A stretch of DNA of 45,606 nucleotides from Kytococcus schroeteri (GTDB taxonomy: Bacteria > Actinomycetota > Actinomycetes > Actinomycetales > Dermatophilaceae). Position 1 is the stretch's first letter. The number at the start of each line of letters is the position of its first letter. The position numbers and the translations under genes are program-made. The notes under the pieces are model-generated. The model made no database searches. It was given only the letters and a program-made list of their open reading frames with translations, and was not told the DNA's origin. Of this stretch, positions 1-7,007 are shown piece after piece. The stretch is taken from assembly GCF_042433515.1 (NCBI RefSeq), contig NZ_JBHLVH010000022.1:1-45606 (forward strand), written 5' to 3'.

Positions 1-330
1 AACACCCACCGCCGGGGCGCACCCCGCCCCGGATCCCACGTACTCGAACCTGTCGCCCACCACGCCCCCCCCTTCCGACGTGCCCCGTGACCGGACCCCC
101 GTCCGATCAACTACCCCCAGAATAGTACACACAACCTACTCAAAGCAACCCCACCATCGGACATGTGGACGAGCAGCGCCCGCCCCGCCCCGTCCACAGC
201 CGGCCAGCCGGGCCGGCCCAGCCCTCCCCACCCACCGGCTCGCACGTCCTCCGCCCACCACCGGTGCGGTGACCCCCCGGCCCGGGCAGTACGGTTGTGA
301 CCGGTTCCACGTCTGACACAGGAGGTTCTC
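1..330. other. Gene-free left edge and mdh upstream region
   Basis: No convincing gene is seen here. An 8-bp hairpin (12-19 with 25-32) could be a terminator of a gene beyond the left edge. Bases 108-160 are unusually AT-rich for the window. On the minus strand they hold TTGCTT (143-148) and TATTCT (119-124) spaced by 18, a plausible promoter pointing out of the window. On the plus strand TACGGT (290-295) is a likely mdh -10. Confidence 0.5.
290..330 (+). promoter_or_regulatory. mdh promoter -10 and ribosome binding site
   Basis: TACGGT at 290-295 is a plausible -10, placing the transcript start near 302. AGGAGG at 320-325 sits five bases before the GTG start at 331 and decides that start. 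The -35 is not clear. TGTGA-N6-CCACG at 296-311 resembles a degraded CRP/GlxR site overlapping the transcript start. Confidence 0.5.
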
Positions 331-1323
331 GTGACCCAGCCCGTCAAGGTCGCCGTGACCGGCGCCGCCGGCCAGATCTGCTACTCCCTGCTCTTCCGCA
401 TCGCCGCGGGCGAGCTGCTCGGCCCGGACACCCCCGTCCAGCTCCGCCTGCTCGAGATCACCCCGGCTCTCCCCGCCCTCGAGGGCGTCGTGATGGAGCT
501 CGAGGACAGCGCCTTCCCGCTGCTGTCGGGCGTGGAGATCGGCGACGACGCCAAGAAGGTGTTCGACGGCGCCAACGTCGCGATGCTGGTGGGCGCCCGC
601 CCGCGCGGCAAGGGCATGGAGCGCTCGGACCTGCTCGAGGCCAACGGCCAGATCTTCACCGGCCAGGGCCAGGCCCTCAACGAGGTGGCCGCCGACGACA
701 TCCGCATCACCGTCACCGGCAACCCGGCCAACACCAACGCGCTCATCGCCATGAACAACGCGCCCGACATCCCCACCGAGCGTTTCTCGGCCCTCACCCG
801 CCTGGACCACAACCGCGCCAAGGCCCAGCTGGCCACCAAGGCCGGCGTGCGCACCACCGACATCCAGCGCATGACCATCTGGGGCAACCACTCGGCCACC
901 CAGTACCCGGACATCTTCCACGCCACCATCAACGGCAAGCCGGCCGCCGAGGTCGTGGACGACCAGGCGTGGCTGGAGAACGACTTCATCCCCACCGTGG
1001 CGCAGCGCGGCGCGGCCATCATCGAGGCCCGCGGCTCGTCCTCGGCCGCCTCCGCCGCCACCGCCACCATGGACCACACCCGTACCTGGCTGCAGGGCAC
1101 CGCCGAGGGCGACTGGACGTCCATGGCCGTGTGCTCCGACGGCTCCTACGGCGTGCCCGAGGGCCTCATCTCCTCCTTCCCGGTGACCACCAAGAACGGC
1201 ACCTGGGAGATCGTGCAGGGCCTGGAGATCGACGAGTTCTCCCGCGGCAGGATCGACGCCTCCGTGGCCGAGCTGGCCGAGGAGCGCGACACCGTGCGCG
1301 AGAAGGGCCTCATCCAGGGCTGA
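331..1323 (+). CDS. mdh: Malate dehydrogenase
   Basis: NAD-dependent malate dehydrogenase of the TCA cycle, interconverting malate and oxaloacetate in the cytoplasm. The 330-residue protein has the N-terminal nucleotide-binding motif TGAAGQI (residues 10-16), the substrate-arginine segment GARPRGKGMERSDLL, the NPANTNA motif and the catalytic histidine in NHSATQYPD (about His187). Length and motifs fit the cytosolic MDH type common in actinobacteria. The GTG start follows an AGGAGG. The gene stands alone and converges on the DUF3017 gene, with a large inverted repeat between them. The family call is firm. Confidence 0.97.
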   Translation: MTQPVKVAVTGAAGQICYSLLFRIAAGELLGPDTPVQLRLLEITPALPALEGVVMELEDSAFPLLSGVEIGDDAKKVFDGANVAMLVGARPRGKGMERSDLLEANGQIFTGQGQALNEVAADDIRITVTGNPANTNALIAMNNAPDIPTERFSALTRLDHNRAKAQLATKAGVRTTDIQRMTIWGNHSATQYPDIFHATINGKPAAEVVDDQAWLENDFIPTVAQRGAAIIEARGSSSAASAATATMDHTRTWLQGTAEGDWTSMAVCSDGSYGVPEGLISSFPVTTKNGTWEIVQGLEIDEFSRGRIDASVAELAEERDTVREKGLIQG

Positions 1324-1328
1324 CACCC

Positions 1329-1431
1329 CCTCACGCGACGAAGGGCCGACCCCGTGCGNNNNNNNNNNNNNNNNNNNNNNNNNNNNNNNNNNNNNNNNNN
1401 NNNNNNNNNGTCGGCCCTTCGTCGCGTGAGG
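1329..1431. terminator. Perfect 22-bp inverted repeat around an assembly gap
   Basis: Bases 1329-1350 and 1410-1431 are perfect reverse complements, and the 51 N run at 1359-1409 lies between them. The place between convergent genes mdh and DUF3017 points to a bidirectional terminator. The true loop length is unknown because the N run may be only an estimate. Confidence 0.75.
1359..1409. other. Assembly gap (51 N)
   Basis: Run of N. It lies in the loop of a 22-bp inverted repeat, so the missing bases are probably the hairpin loop and not a gene. Confidence 0.98.
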
Positions 1432-1457
1432 CCAGCTGGTCGAGCCTCGGCAGCGCC

Positions 1458-1793
1458 TCAGAGGCGGATGAGGCGCGCCATCGTCCACAGCAGACCGGAC
1501 ATGAGCAGCCACATGAGCACGTCCGCCCACCGACTGCGCGTGACCAGCCCGCCGGCGAGGCGCTCGGGCAGCACCGCACGCAGGAGCGCCCCCAGGGCCG
1601 CCCCGGTGGCCAGCACCATCACGGCCGGACGCACCTCGTGCAGCACCACCATCACCGTGCCGGCGGCCAGGAGGGCGAGGGTCAGCCACCACGCCCCGAG
1701 GTCCACGAGCCGGTCCAGGGGGCGGATGGAGGGGCCACGCTTGTCCGCCAGCGGCCCCGACCACCCGGCGCGGCGCTCAGGCGGCGGCGTCAC
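1458..1793 (-). CDS. DUF3017 membrane protein downstream of folD
   Basis: Small integral membrane protein of about 111 residues with three hydrophobic segments, matching the DUF3017 family that typically follows folD in actinobacteria; its role is unknown. I chose GTG at 1793 because GGAGG lies nine bases upstream inside folD; an ATG at 1814 in the same frame is possible but has no ribosome binding site. Either start overlaps the folD end, so the gene is probably translationally coupled as the last member of purN-purH-folD-DUF3017. The family call rests on position and hydrophobic pattern. Confidence 0.8.
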   Translation of the reverse strand: MTPPPERRAGWSGPLADKRGPSIRPLDRLVDLGAWWLTLALLAAGTVMVVLHEVRPAVMVLATGAALGALLRAVLPERLAGGLVTRSRWADVLMWLLMSGLLWTMARLIRL

Positions 1794-2634
1794 GCTCCGC
1801 GGCCTCCACCACATTGCGCAGCAGCATGGCGCGCGTCATCGGGCCCACGCCGCCGGGGTTGGGGCTGACCCAGCCCGCCACCTCGGCCACGTCCTCGGCC
1901 ACGTCACCCACGATCTTCCCGTCCACCCGGGAGACGCCCACGTCGAGCACCGCGGCACCGGGCTTCACCATGTCGGCGGTCACCATGCCGGGCACGCCGG
2001 AGGCGGCCACCACCACGTCGGCGCGGCGCAGGTGGGAGGCGAGGTCGCGGGTGCCGGTGTGCACCACCGTGGTGGTGGCGTTCACCGAGCGCTCGGCGAG
2101 CATCAGCGCCAGCGGGCGCCCCACGGTGAGACCGCGGCCCACCACCACCATCTCGGCGCCCTCCAACGGCACCTCGTAGCGACGCAGCAGCTCGATGACG
2201 CCGGCCGGCGTGCAGGCACGCGGGGCCTCCACCCCGTGCACCAGGCTGCCGAGGTTGTAGGGGTGCAGCCCGTCCACGTCCTTGTGCGGGGCCACGCGGG
2301 AGAGCAGCGCGAACTCGTCGAGGCCGGTGGGCTGCTGCACGAGGAAGCTCGTCACGCGGTCGTCGGCGTTGAGCTCGTCGATGAGCTCCTCCACCTCGGC
2401 CTGGCTGGCGCTGGCCGGCAGGTCGTGGCGGTAACTGGGCAGGCCGATCTGGGCGCAGTCCTTGTGCTTGGCCCCCACGTACCACTGGCTGCCGGGGTCC
2501 TCACCCACGAGGATGGTGGCCAGGCCGGGGGTGTGGCCGGCGTCCAGGAGGGCCTTCACGCGGGTCGTGAGGTCGTCCTTGATCTCCTGGAGAACCGTGC
2601 GTCCGTCGAGGATCTGAGCGGTCATGTCCGTCAT
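1777..2634 (-). CDS. folD: Bifunctional methylenetetrahydrofolate dehydrogenase/cyclohydrolase
   Basis: FolD interconverts 5,10-methylene- and 10-formyl-tetrahydrofolate using NADP, supplying the one-carbon unit used by PurN and PurH next door. The 285-residue protein shows the catalytic lysine region YVGAKHKDCAQIG, the NADP-binding VVGRGLTVGRPLALML and the C-terminal PGGVGPMTRAMLL, all standard for the family. ATG at 2634 lies 11 bases after the purH stop; ATG at 2625 gives a start like that of other actinobacterial FolD proteins and is equally possible, since neither has a strong ribosome binding site. It is the third gene of the operon and, through purH, may come under the ZTP riboswitch. 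Confidence 0.96.
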   Translation of the reverse strand: MTDMTAQILDGRTVLQEIKDDLTTRVKALLDAGHTPGLATILVGEDPGSQWYVGAKHKDCAQIGLPSYRHDLPASASQAEVEELIDELNADDRVTSFLVQQPTGLDEFALLSRVAPHKDVDGLHPYNLGSLVHGVEAPRACTPAGVIELLRRYEVPLEGAEMVVVGRGLTVGRPLALMLAERSVNATTTVVHTGTRDLASHLRRADVVVAASGVPGMVTADMVKPGAAVLDVGVSRVDGKIVGDVAEDVAEVAGWVSPNPGGVGPMTRAMLLRNVVEAAERDAAA

Positions 2635-2645
2635 CGTCCCAGAAC

Positions 2646-4226
2646 TCAGTGGGCGAAGTGGCGGGTACCGGTGAGGTACATCGTGACCCCGGCCTCGCGG
2701 GCGGCGGCCACGACCTCCTCGTCGCGCATCGACCCACCGGGCTGCACCACGGCGCGCACGCCGGCATCGAGCAGCACCTGCAGGCCGTCGGCGAAGGGGA
2801 AGAACGCGTCCGAGGCGGCCACGGAGCCGCGGGCGCGCTCCTCGCCGGCGCGGGAGACCGCCAGGTGGCAGGAGTCCACGCGGTTCACCTGCCCCATGCC
2901 GATGCCGACGCTCGCGCCGTCCTTGGCCAGCAGGATGGCGTTGGACTTGGTGGCCCGCACCGCGCGCCAGGCGAACTGCAGGTCGGCCAGGGTGGCCTCG
3001 TCGGCGGCCTCGCCGGCCACCAACTCCCAAGCCGCGGCGTCGTCACCGGGGGCGTCGAGCACGTCGCGCTCCTGCACGAGCAGGCCGCCGCTGATGGGGC
3101 GCAGCTCCTGGCCGGCCCGCTCCGGCGCCCGGGCGGTGAGCAGGCGGATGTTCTTCTTGGCGGTGAGCAGCTCCACGGCCTCGGGCGCGAAGGACGGGGC
3201 GATGACCACCTCGGTGAAGACGTCCTTGACCGTCTCGGCCATCTCGCGCGTCACCTCGCGGTTGGCGGCGATGATCCCCCCGAAGGCGCTCACCGGGTCG
3301 CAGGCGTGGGCGCGGGCGTGGGCGGTGGCGACGTCCGGCCCCACGGCGATGCCGCACGGGTTGGCGTGCTTGACCACGGCCACGGTCGGCTGGTCGCCGT
3401 GGTCGTGGGCGGCGCGCCAGGCGGCGTCGGCGTCCACGTAGTTGTTGTAGCTCATGGCCTTGCCGTGCAGCTGCTGGGCGCCGGCCACGCCGGGGGCGGG
3501 GGCGTCACCGGCCACCACGTCGCGGTACAGGGCCGCGGCCTGGTGGGGGTTCTCCCCGTAGCGCAGCGTGTCGGCCAGCTCCCAGGCGGCCGAGCGGTGG
3601 GCACCGAACTGCTCACCCTCGGCGGCGGTGTCCTGCGCCATCCACGTGGAGACCGCCACGTCGTAGGCGGCGGTGTGGGCGAAGGCGGCGGCGGCCAGCT
3701 CGCGGCGTGCGGCGAGGTCCAGGCCGCCGGAGCGCACGGCCTCGAGTACGCGGGGGTAGCTCGCCGGGTCCACCACCACCGCCACACTGGCGTGGTTCTT
3801 GGCAGCGGCGCGCACCATCGACGGACCACCGATGTCGATCTTCTCGATGATCGCGTCACGGTCGGCGCCGGAGGCCACGGTCTCGGCGAAGGGGTAGAGG
3901 TTCACCACCACGAGGTCGAAGCCGGCCACGCCGAGGTCCTCGAGCTGCTGGGCGTGGTCGGTGCGGGTGCGGTCGGCCAGGATCCCGGCGTGGATGTGGG
4001 GGTGCAGCGTCTTCACGCGCCCGTCGAGGCACTCCGGGAAGCCGGTGACCTCCTCCACCGGGGTGACCGGCACGCCCAGGGACCGCAGGTGCTGGGCCGA
4101 CCCCCCGGAGGAGACGATCTCGACGCCGGCCTCGGCCAGGCCACGACCCAGCTCGTCGAGGCCCGTCTTGTCGAACACGCTGAGCAGCGCGCGGCGGATG
4201 GGGCGGATGGTGGACTCGGTGCTCAC
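2646..4226 (-). CDS. purH: Bifunctional AICAR transformylase/IMP cyclohydrolase
   Basis: PurH catalyses the last two steps of IMP synthesis: formylation of AICAR (ZMP) with 10-formyl-tetrahydrofolate, then ring closure. The 526-residue protein has an N-terminal MGS-like cyclohydrolase domain (RRALLSVFDKTGL to about residue 200) and a C-terminal transformylase domain with YGENPHQAAALYR, SYNNYVDADAAW, KHANPCGIA and PGGSMRDEEV. GTG at 4226 was chosen because conserved sequence begins right after it and ACGGAG precedes it; a longer frame to 4304 would run through the riboswitch. Its substrate ZMP and the related ZTP are the ligands of the riboswitch in its leader. Confidence 0.97.
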   Translation of the reverse strand: MSTESTIRPIRRALLSVFDKTGLDELGRGLAEAGVEIVSSGGSAQHLRSLGVPVTPVEEVTGFPECLDGRVKTLHPHIHAGILADRTRTDHAQQLEDLGVAGFDLVVVNLYPFAETVASGADRDAIIEKIDIGGPSMVRAAAKNHASVAVVVDPASYPRVLEAVRSGGLDLAARRELAAAAFAHTAAYDVAVSTWMAQDTAAEGEQFGAHRSAAWELADTLRYGENPHQAAALYRDVVAGDAPAPGVAGAQQLHGKAMSYNNYVDADAAWRAAHDHGDQPTVAVVKHANPCGIAVGPDVATAHARAHACDPVSAFGGIIAANREVTREMAETVKDVFTEVVIAPSFAPEAVELLTAKKNIRLLTARAPERAGQELRPISGGLLVQERDVLDAPGDDAAAWELVAGEAADEATLADLQFAWRAVRATKSNAILLAKDGASVGIGMGQVNRVDSCHLAVSRAGEERARGSVAASDAFFPFADGLQVLLDAGVRAVVQPGGSMRDEEVVAAAREAGVTMYLTGTRHFAH

Positions 4227-4250
4227 GGTGACTCCGTCTCGTCGGTTGCC

Positions 4251-4325
4251 GGGGCACCCAGGCGGGCGATGCCCTCGAATCGTCACTTCCCGGTGGTGGC
4301 CCACCTGCGCCAGTCGTGTGGCCCC
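4251..4325 (-). promoter_or_regulatory. ZTP/ZMP (pfl) riboswitch in the purH leader
   Basis: Read on the minus strand, the leader shows the conserved blocks of the pfl RNA in order: CGACTGGCGCA (4316-4306), a GGTGG/CCACC hairpin, CCACCGGGAAGTG (4296-4284), then a GGGC-atc-GCCC hairpin leading into CCGCCTGGGTGCC (4265-4253). CAC at 4320-4318 can pair with GTG at 4286-4284 as the outer stem. The family is known upstream of purH, folD and glyA and senses ZTP/ZMP, signalling 10-formyl-tetrahydrofolate shortage. The aptamer ends about 25 bases before the purH GTG; no poly-U terminator is seen, so control of translation is the likelier output. Confidence 0.9.
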
Positions 4326-4331
4326 AGTCTA
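4326..4331 (-). promoter_or_regulatory. Probable -10 of a purH-folD promoter
   Basis: TAGACT on the minus strand ends where the riboswitch RNA begins, so transcription would start at the first bases of the aptamer. The -35 is weak. It would let purH-folD-DUF3017 be expressed apart from purN. Confidence 0.55.
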
Positions 4332-4348
4332 GGGCGCCGCACTCCCCC

Positions 4349-4972
4349 TCAGCGCCCGGTCGGCAGCCCCTCGGTGGCGATGCGGGTCAGCTCGGTCACG
4401 AGCATCTCCCGCTCGCGCTCCTTGATGCGCTCGTGGAGCCCCGCCTCGTCGTCGCCGGGGAGCACCTCCACGGCGCGCTGGGCCACGATCGGGCCGGTGT
4501 CCACACCGGCGTCGACGAGGTGGAGGGTGCAGCCCGTCACCCGTACGCCGTGGGCCAGTGCGTCGCGCACGCCGTGGGCGCCGGGGAAGCTCGGCAGCAG
4601 GGCCGGGTGGGCGTTGAGCGTGCGCCCGCCGAAGCGGTCCAGGAAGGCTGCGCCGAGGATGCGCATGAAGCCCGCGGAGAGCACCACGTGCGGGGCCAGG
4701 GCGTCCACCGCGTCGGCGAGGGCGGCGTCCCAGGCGGCCCGGTCGGCGTGGTCGTGCGGAGCCACCACCTGCGTGGCGATGCCGTGCGCGGCGGCGCGCT
4801 GCAGGCCCTCGGCCTCCCGGTCGGCCACCACGCCCACCACCGTGAACGGGGCGTCACCGGCGGCGGCGTCGAACACGGCCTGGGCCGTGGAGCCGGCCCC
4901 GGAGAGCAGCACCACCACCCGCAGGCGGTCCGGGGCGACGGTGGACGGGGAGGACGCGGTGGGGGTGGTCAC
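4349..4972 (-). CDS. purN: Phosphoribosylglycinamide formyltransferase
   Basis: PurN transfers a formyl group from 10-formyl-tetrahydrofolate to GAR, the third step of purine synthesis. The 207-residue protein has the N-terminal VVVLLSGAGS loop, the catalytic histidine in NAHPALLPSFPGAHG and the aspartate in DTGPIVAQ. The asparagine usual in the SGxGSN loop is replaced (SGAGST). GTG at 4972 lies six bases after a TACCCT -10, so the mRNA is probably leaderless. Purine neighbours purH and folD follow on the same strand after a 122-base gap that holds the ZTP riboswitch. Confidence 0.95.
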   Translation of the reverse strand: MTTPTASSPSTVAPDRLRVVVLLSGAGSTAQAVFDAAAGDAPFTVVGVVADREAEGLQRAAAHGIATQVVAPHDHADRAAWDAALADAVDALAPHVVLSAGFMRILGAAFLDRFGGRTLNAHPALLPSFPGAHGVRDALAHGVRVTGCTLHLVDAGVDTGPIVAQRAVEVLPGDDEAGLHERIKEREREMLVTELTRIATEGLPTGR

Positions 4973-4978
4973 GGCGTC

Positions 4979-4984
4979 AGGGTA
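4979..4984 (-). promoter_or_regulatory. -10 of leaderless purN
   Basis: TACCCT on the minus strand, six bases before the purN GTG; no ribosome binding site is seen. Confidence 0.6.
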
Positions 4985-5026
4985 GTGGGCTGTGGACGAC
5001 GCACGTGGCGGACCGAGGGCCCTCGC

Positions 5027-5032
5027 TACGGT
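5027..5032 (+). promoter_or_regulatory. -10 of leaderless prepilin peptidase gene
   Basis: TACGGT, six bases before the ATG at 5039; no ribosome binding site. It faces the purN promoter across a 66-base divergent gap. Confidence 0.6.
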
Positions 5033-5038
5033 GCCGGC

Positions 5039-5743
5039 ATGTCCCCGATCGCGGCCGTCGTGGCCTGCTCCCTGGCGCTGCTGGGCCTCGCCGTCGGCGC
5101 CCGCGTGCGCGTGGCCCTGGCCGCCGGGCGCCACCGTCGCCCCACCGACGACCCCGCTCCCCCGCCGCGCTTCGCCTGGCTGCCGGCCGCGGTGGGCCTC
5201 GGGGTGGCGGTCCCCGGCGCCCTGGCCTCCCCGGCGTGGCAGGACGCGCTCTCCGGCGGGCGGCCCGGGGTGCCGCTGGTGGTGCTGGCCCTGGTGGGGG
5301 CCGCAGCCGTGCTGGCCGGGGCCGTGGCCTCGGCGGTGGACCTCGACGTCCACCGGCTCCCCGACCGCCTCACCCTGCCGGCTGCGACCACCGCGGCGGC
5401 CCTGCTGGCGCTGGCGACCGCCACCGGCGAGCCGGTCGGGTCCCTGGTGCGGGCGCTCACGGCCGGGCTCGTGCTCGGCGGGGTCTACCTGCTGCTGAGC
5501 TTCCTCACCGCCGGCGGCATCGGCCTGGGTGACGTCAAGCTCGCGCTGGCCGTGGGGACGCTCACCGGGTGGATGGGATGGGGCCCCTTCCTCCTGGCGG
5601 CGTGGGGAGCGTTCGCGGTGGGCGCGCTGTGGGCCGTGGTGCTCATGGCCCTGGGGCGTGCCACCCGCCGCACGCACCTGCCCTTCGGGCCGTCCATGGT
5701 GGCCTCCGCGTGGGTCACCTGGTGCCTCTGGCTCGCGACCTGA
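5039..5743 (+). CDS. Short prepilin peptidase (A24 family)
   Basis: Membrane aspartyl protease of the type IV prepilin peptidase family. The 234-residue protein is almost entirely hydrophobic, with about six to seven membrane segments. The two catalytic aspartates sit in the expected motifs: AVDLDVHRLPDR (around Asp101) and GLGDVKL (Asp165). The N-terminal methyltransferase domain of full-length PilD, with its paired cysteines, is absent, as is common for actinobacterial TadV/CpaA-like forms. No pilin or Tad genes are nearby, so its substrate is encoded elsewhere. The ATG follows a leaderless promoter, and the gene ends against a gap hairpin shared with the convergent DUF2382 gene. Confidence 0.88.
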   Translation: MSPIAAVVACSLALLGLAVGARVRVALAAGRHRRPTDDPAPPPRFAWLPAAVGLGVAVPGALASPAWQDALSGGRPGVPLVVLALVGAAAVLAGAVASAVDLDVHRLPDRLTLPAATTAAALLALATATGEPVGSLVRALTAGLVLGGVYLLLSFLTAGGIGLGDVKLALAVGTLTGWMGWGPFLLAAWGAFAVGALWAVVLMALGRATRRTHLPFGPSMVASAWVTWCLWLAT

Positions 5744-5766
5744 GGGGCTCCCCGACGCGCGCCCTG

Positions 5767-5822
5767 CCCCCGCACACGGCGNNNNNNNNNNNNNNNNNNN
5801 NNNNNNNNNNNNGGTGCGGGGG
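5767..5822. terminator. Inverted repeat around the second assembly gap
   Basis: Bases 5767-5775 and 5814-5822 are perfect 9-base reverse complements flanking 31 N (5782-5812). As with the first gap, it lies between convergent genes and is probably a bidirectional terminator. Confidence 0.65.
5782..5812. other. Assembly gap (31 N)
   Basis: Run of N inside a putative terminator hairpin between convergent genes. Confidence 0.98.
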
Positions 5823-5865
5823 TCCCGGTCGTCAGCGACGGGCGTCGACCGTCCGGTGAGGGGTC

Positions 5866-6753
5866 TCAGCGACGGGTGCCGTCGACGTCCTCACCCTCGA
5901 CCTCGACGCGCTCCTTGCGGACGGAGTCGGAGACCTCGACGTTCTCGGTGTGGCGCTCGGTCTCGATGCCGACCTCCTCCACCGCGACGGTCTCCTTGGA
6001 GACCACGGGGCGCTCGGACTCCAGGTGCACGTCGATCTCCTCCTCGCGGAAGGCCTCACCGTTGTCCACGGTGTTGCCGTCCACCGGGCGGGAGACGACC
6101 TTGGCCGACTCGGTGGTGACCGGCACGGTCACGGTCTGCTCCTCGGTGTCCACGTACTTGCGCAGACGCAGCTCGCCACCGTCGACGCGCTCGGTGCCCA
6201 CGTTGAGGCGCTCCTCGTGGCGGACCATGGTGTCGTCGCCGGTGTCGACGCGGTCGGCCACGTCGCGGTCGGCGTCCACGCGGTCGCGGTCGGCGACACC
6301 GGCGGCAGCGGTGCCGGCGGCCACGTCGTCGCGGTCGGCGTCCACGCGGTCGCGGTCGGCGACACCGGCGGCAGCGGTGCCGGCGGCAGCGGTGCCGGCG
6401 GCCACGTCGTCGCTGCGACGCTCGGTCACCTCGGCGGAGTCACCGGACACCTCGTAGTAGCGGTAGAGCTCGCGCTCCTGCTCCACGTCCAGGTGCTCGT
6501 CGCCGTCCACGCGGGGGGCGTCCTTCACCTTGTCCTTGGAGTACTGGACGGTCAGGCCGTTGTCGGTGACGGTGGCACCGGCCAGCGGCACGAACGACTG
6601 CGAGGTGCCGAAGAGGCCCGTGTTGACGGTCACCCACTCGGGCTCGTTGGTGCGGTCGTCCAGGTAGATCTCACCGATGGAGCCGATCTTGTCGCCGTCG
6701 ACGCTGTAGAGGTCGCCGTCGCGCAGGGTACGGAGCTGGTCCTTGCTGATCAT
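5866..6753 (-). CDS. PRC-barrel and DUF2382 domain protein
   Basis: The 295-residue, highly acidic and soluble protein has an N-terminal PRC-barrel domain (about residues 5-90, starting ISKDQLRTLRDG) and a C-terminal DUF2382/YsnF-like domain (about 177-290, starting VRHEERLNVG and ending in repeated charged beta strands). The two are joined by a low-complexity linker of repeated AAGTAAAG and VADRDRVDADRD units (about 115-172). Proteins of this build are often stress-related in actinobacteria; the biochemical role is unknown. ATG at 6753 was chosen over an upstream ATG because AGGAGG lies just before it and the PRC domain begins at once. It has its own promoter and no operon partner. Confidence 0.85.
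   Translation of the reverse strand: MISKDQLRTLRDGDLYSVDGDKIGSIGEIYLDDRTNEPEWVTVNTGLFGTSQSFVPLAGATVTDNGLTVQYSKDKVKDAPRVDGDEHLDVEQERELYRYYEVSGDSAEVTERRSDDVAAGTAAAGTAAAGVADRDRVDADRDDVAAGTAAAGVADRDRVDADRDVADRVDTGDDTMVRHEERLNVGTERVDGGELRLRKYVDTEEQTVTVPVTTESAKVVSRPVDGNTVDNGEAFREEEIDVHLESERPVVSKETVAVEEVGIETERHTENVEVSDSVRKERVEVEGEDVDGTRR
6265..6411. repeat. In-frame 66-bp tandem repeat in the DUF2382 linker
   Basis: Copy 1 is 6265-6330 (66 bp) and copy 2 is 6331-6411 (66 bp plus an in-frame 15-bp duplication of cagcggtgccggcgg). Both lengths keep the reading frame, so the linker can change length without breaking the protein. Confidence 0.85.
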
Positions 6754-6817
6754 GGTTCCTCCTAGCCGGCCCGAGGGACCGGTGGTCGTTTCCCCCTCGA
6801 GAGGGGCCTCACTCATC

Positions 6818-6845
6818 AACCTAGCCCCCTGACACCTGAGCGCAA
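6818..6845 (-). promoter_or_regulatory. Promoter of the PRC-barrel/DUF2382 gene
   Basis: On the minus strand TTGCGC (6840-6845) and TAGGTT (6818-6823) are spaced by 16. Transcription would start near 6811, leaving a leader of about 58 bases with a small CCCCT/AGGGG hairpin and the AGGAGG. Confidence 0.5.
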
Positions 6846-6965
6846 CCCGTGCAGCGGGCTCGAGACGTGCCCTCCGTCACGAGGGGCCGTCGTGTACTGT
6901 GCGCGCCCCGACCACCCCGGGGGACGCCCCCGCGCGAAGGCCCGGTGGAGCGCCCCCGCACCTCC

Positions 6966-6971
6966 TAGACT
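6966..6971 (+). promoter_or_regulatory. -10 of the small membrane protein gene at 7008
   Basis: TAGACT, about 36 bases before the GTG at 7008, which also has an AGGAG ribosome binding site. Confidence 0.5.
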
Positions 6972-7007
6972 CGGCCCTCCACCGATCACTCGTCCTGCAG
7001 GAGACCC

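Noticed and set aside
35..60. A TTCGAGT on the minus strand resembling a tRNA T-loop.
   Set aside because: The flanking bases do not pair as a T-stem, and no acceptor or anticodon arm is found.
4227..4304. An N-terminal extension of purH to 4304.
   Set aside because: It runs through the ZTP riboswitch, lacks homology, and a GTG with a ribosome binding site lies at 4226.
5039..5743. A pilus or Tad secretion locus around the prepilin peptidase.
   Set aside because: No pilin, ATPase or platform gene is nearby; the gene is isolated.
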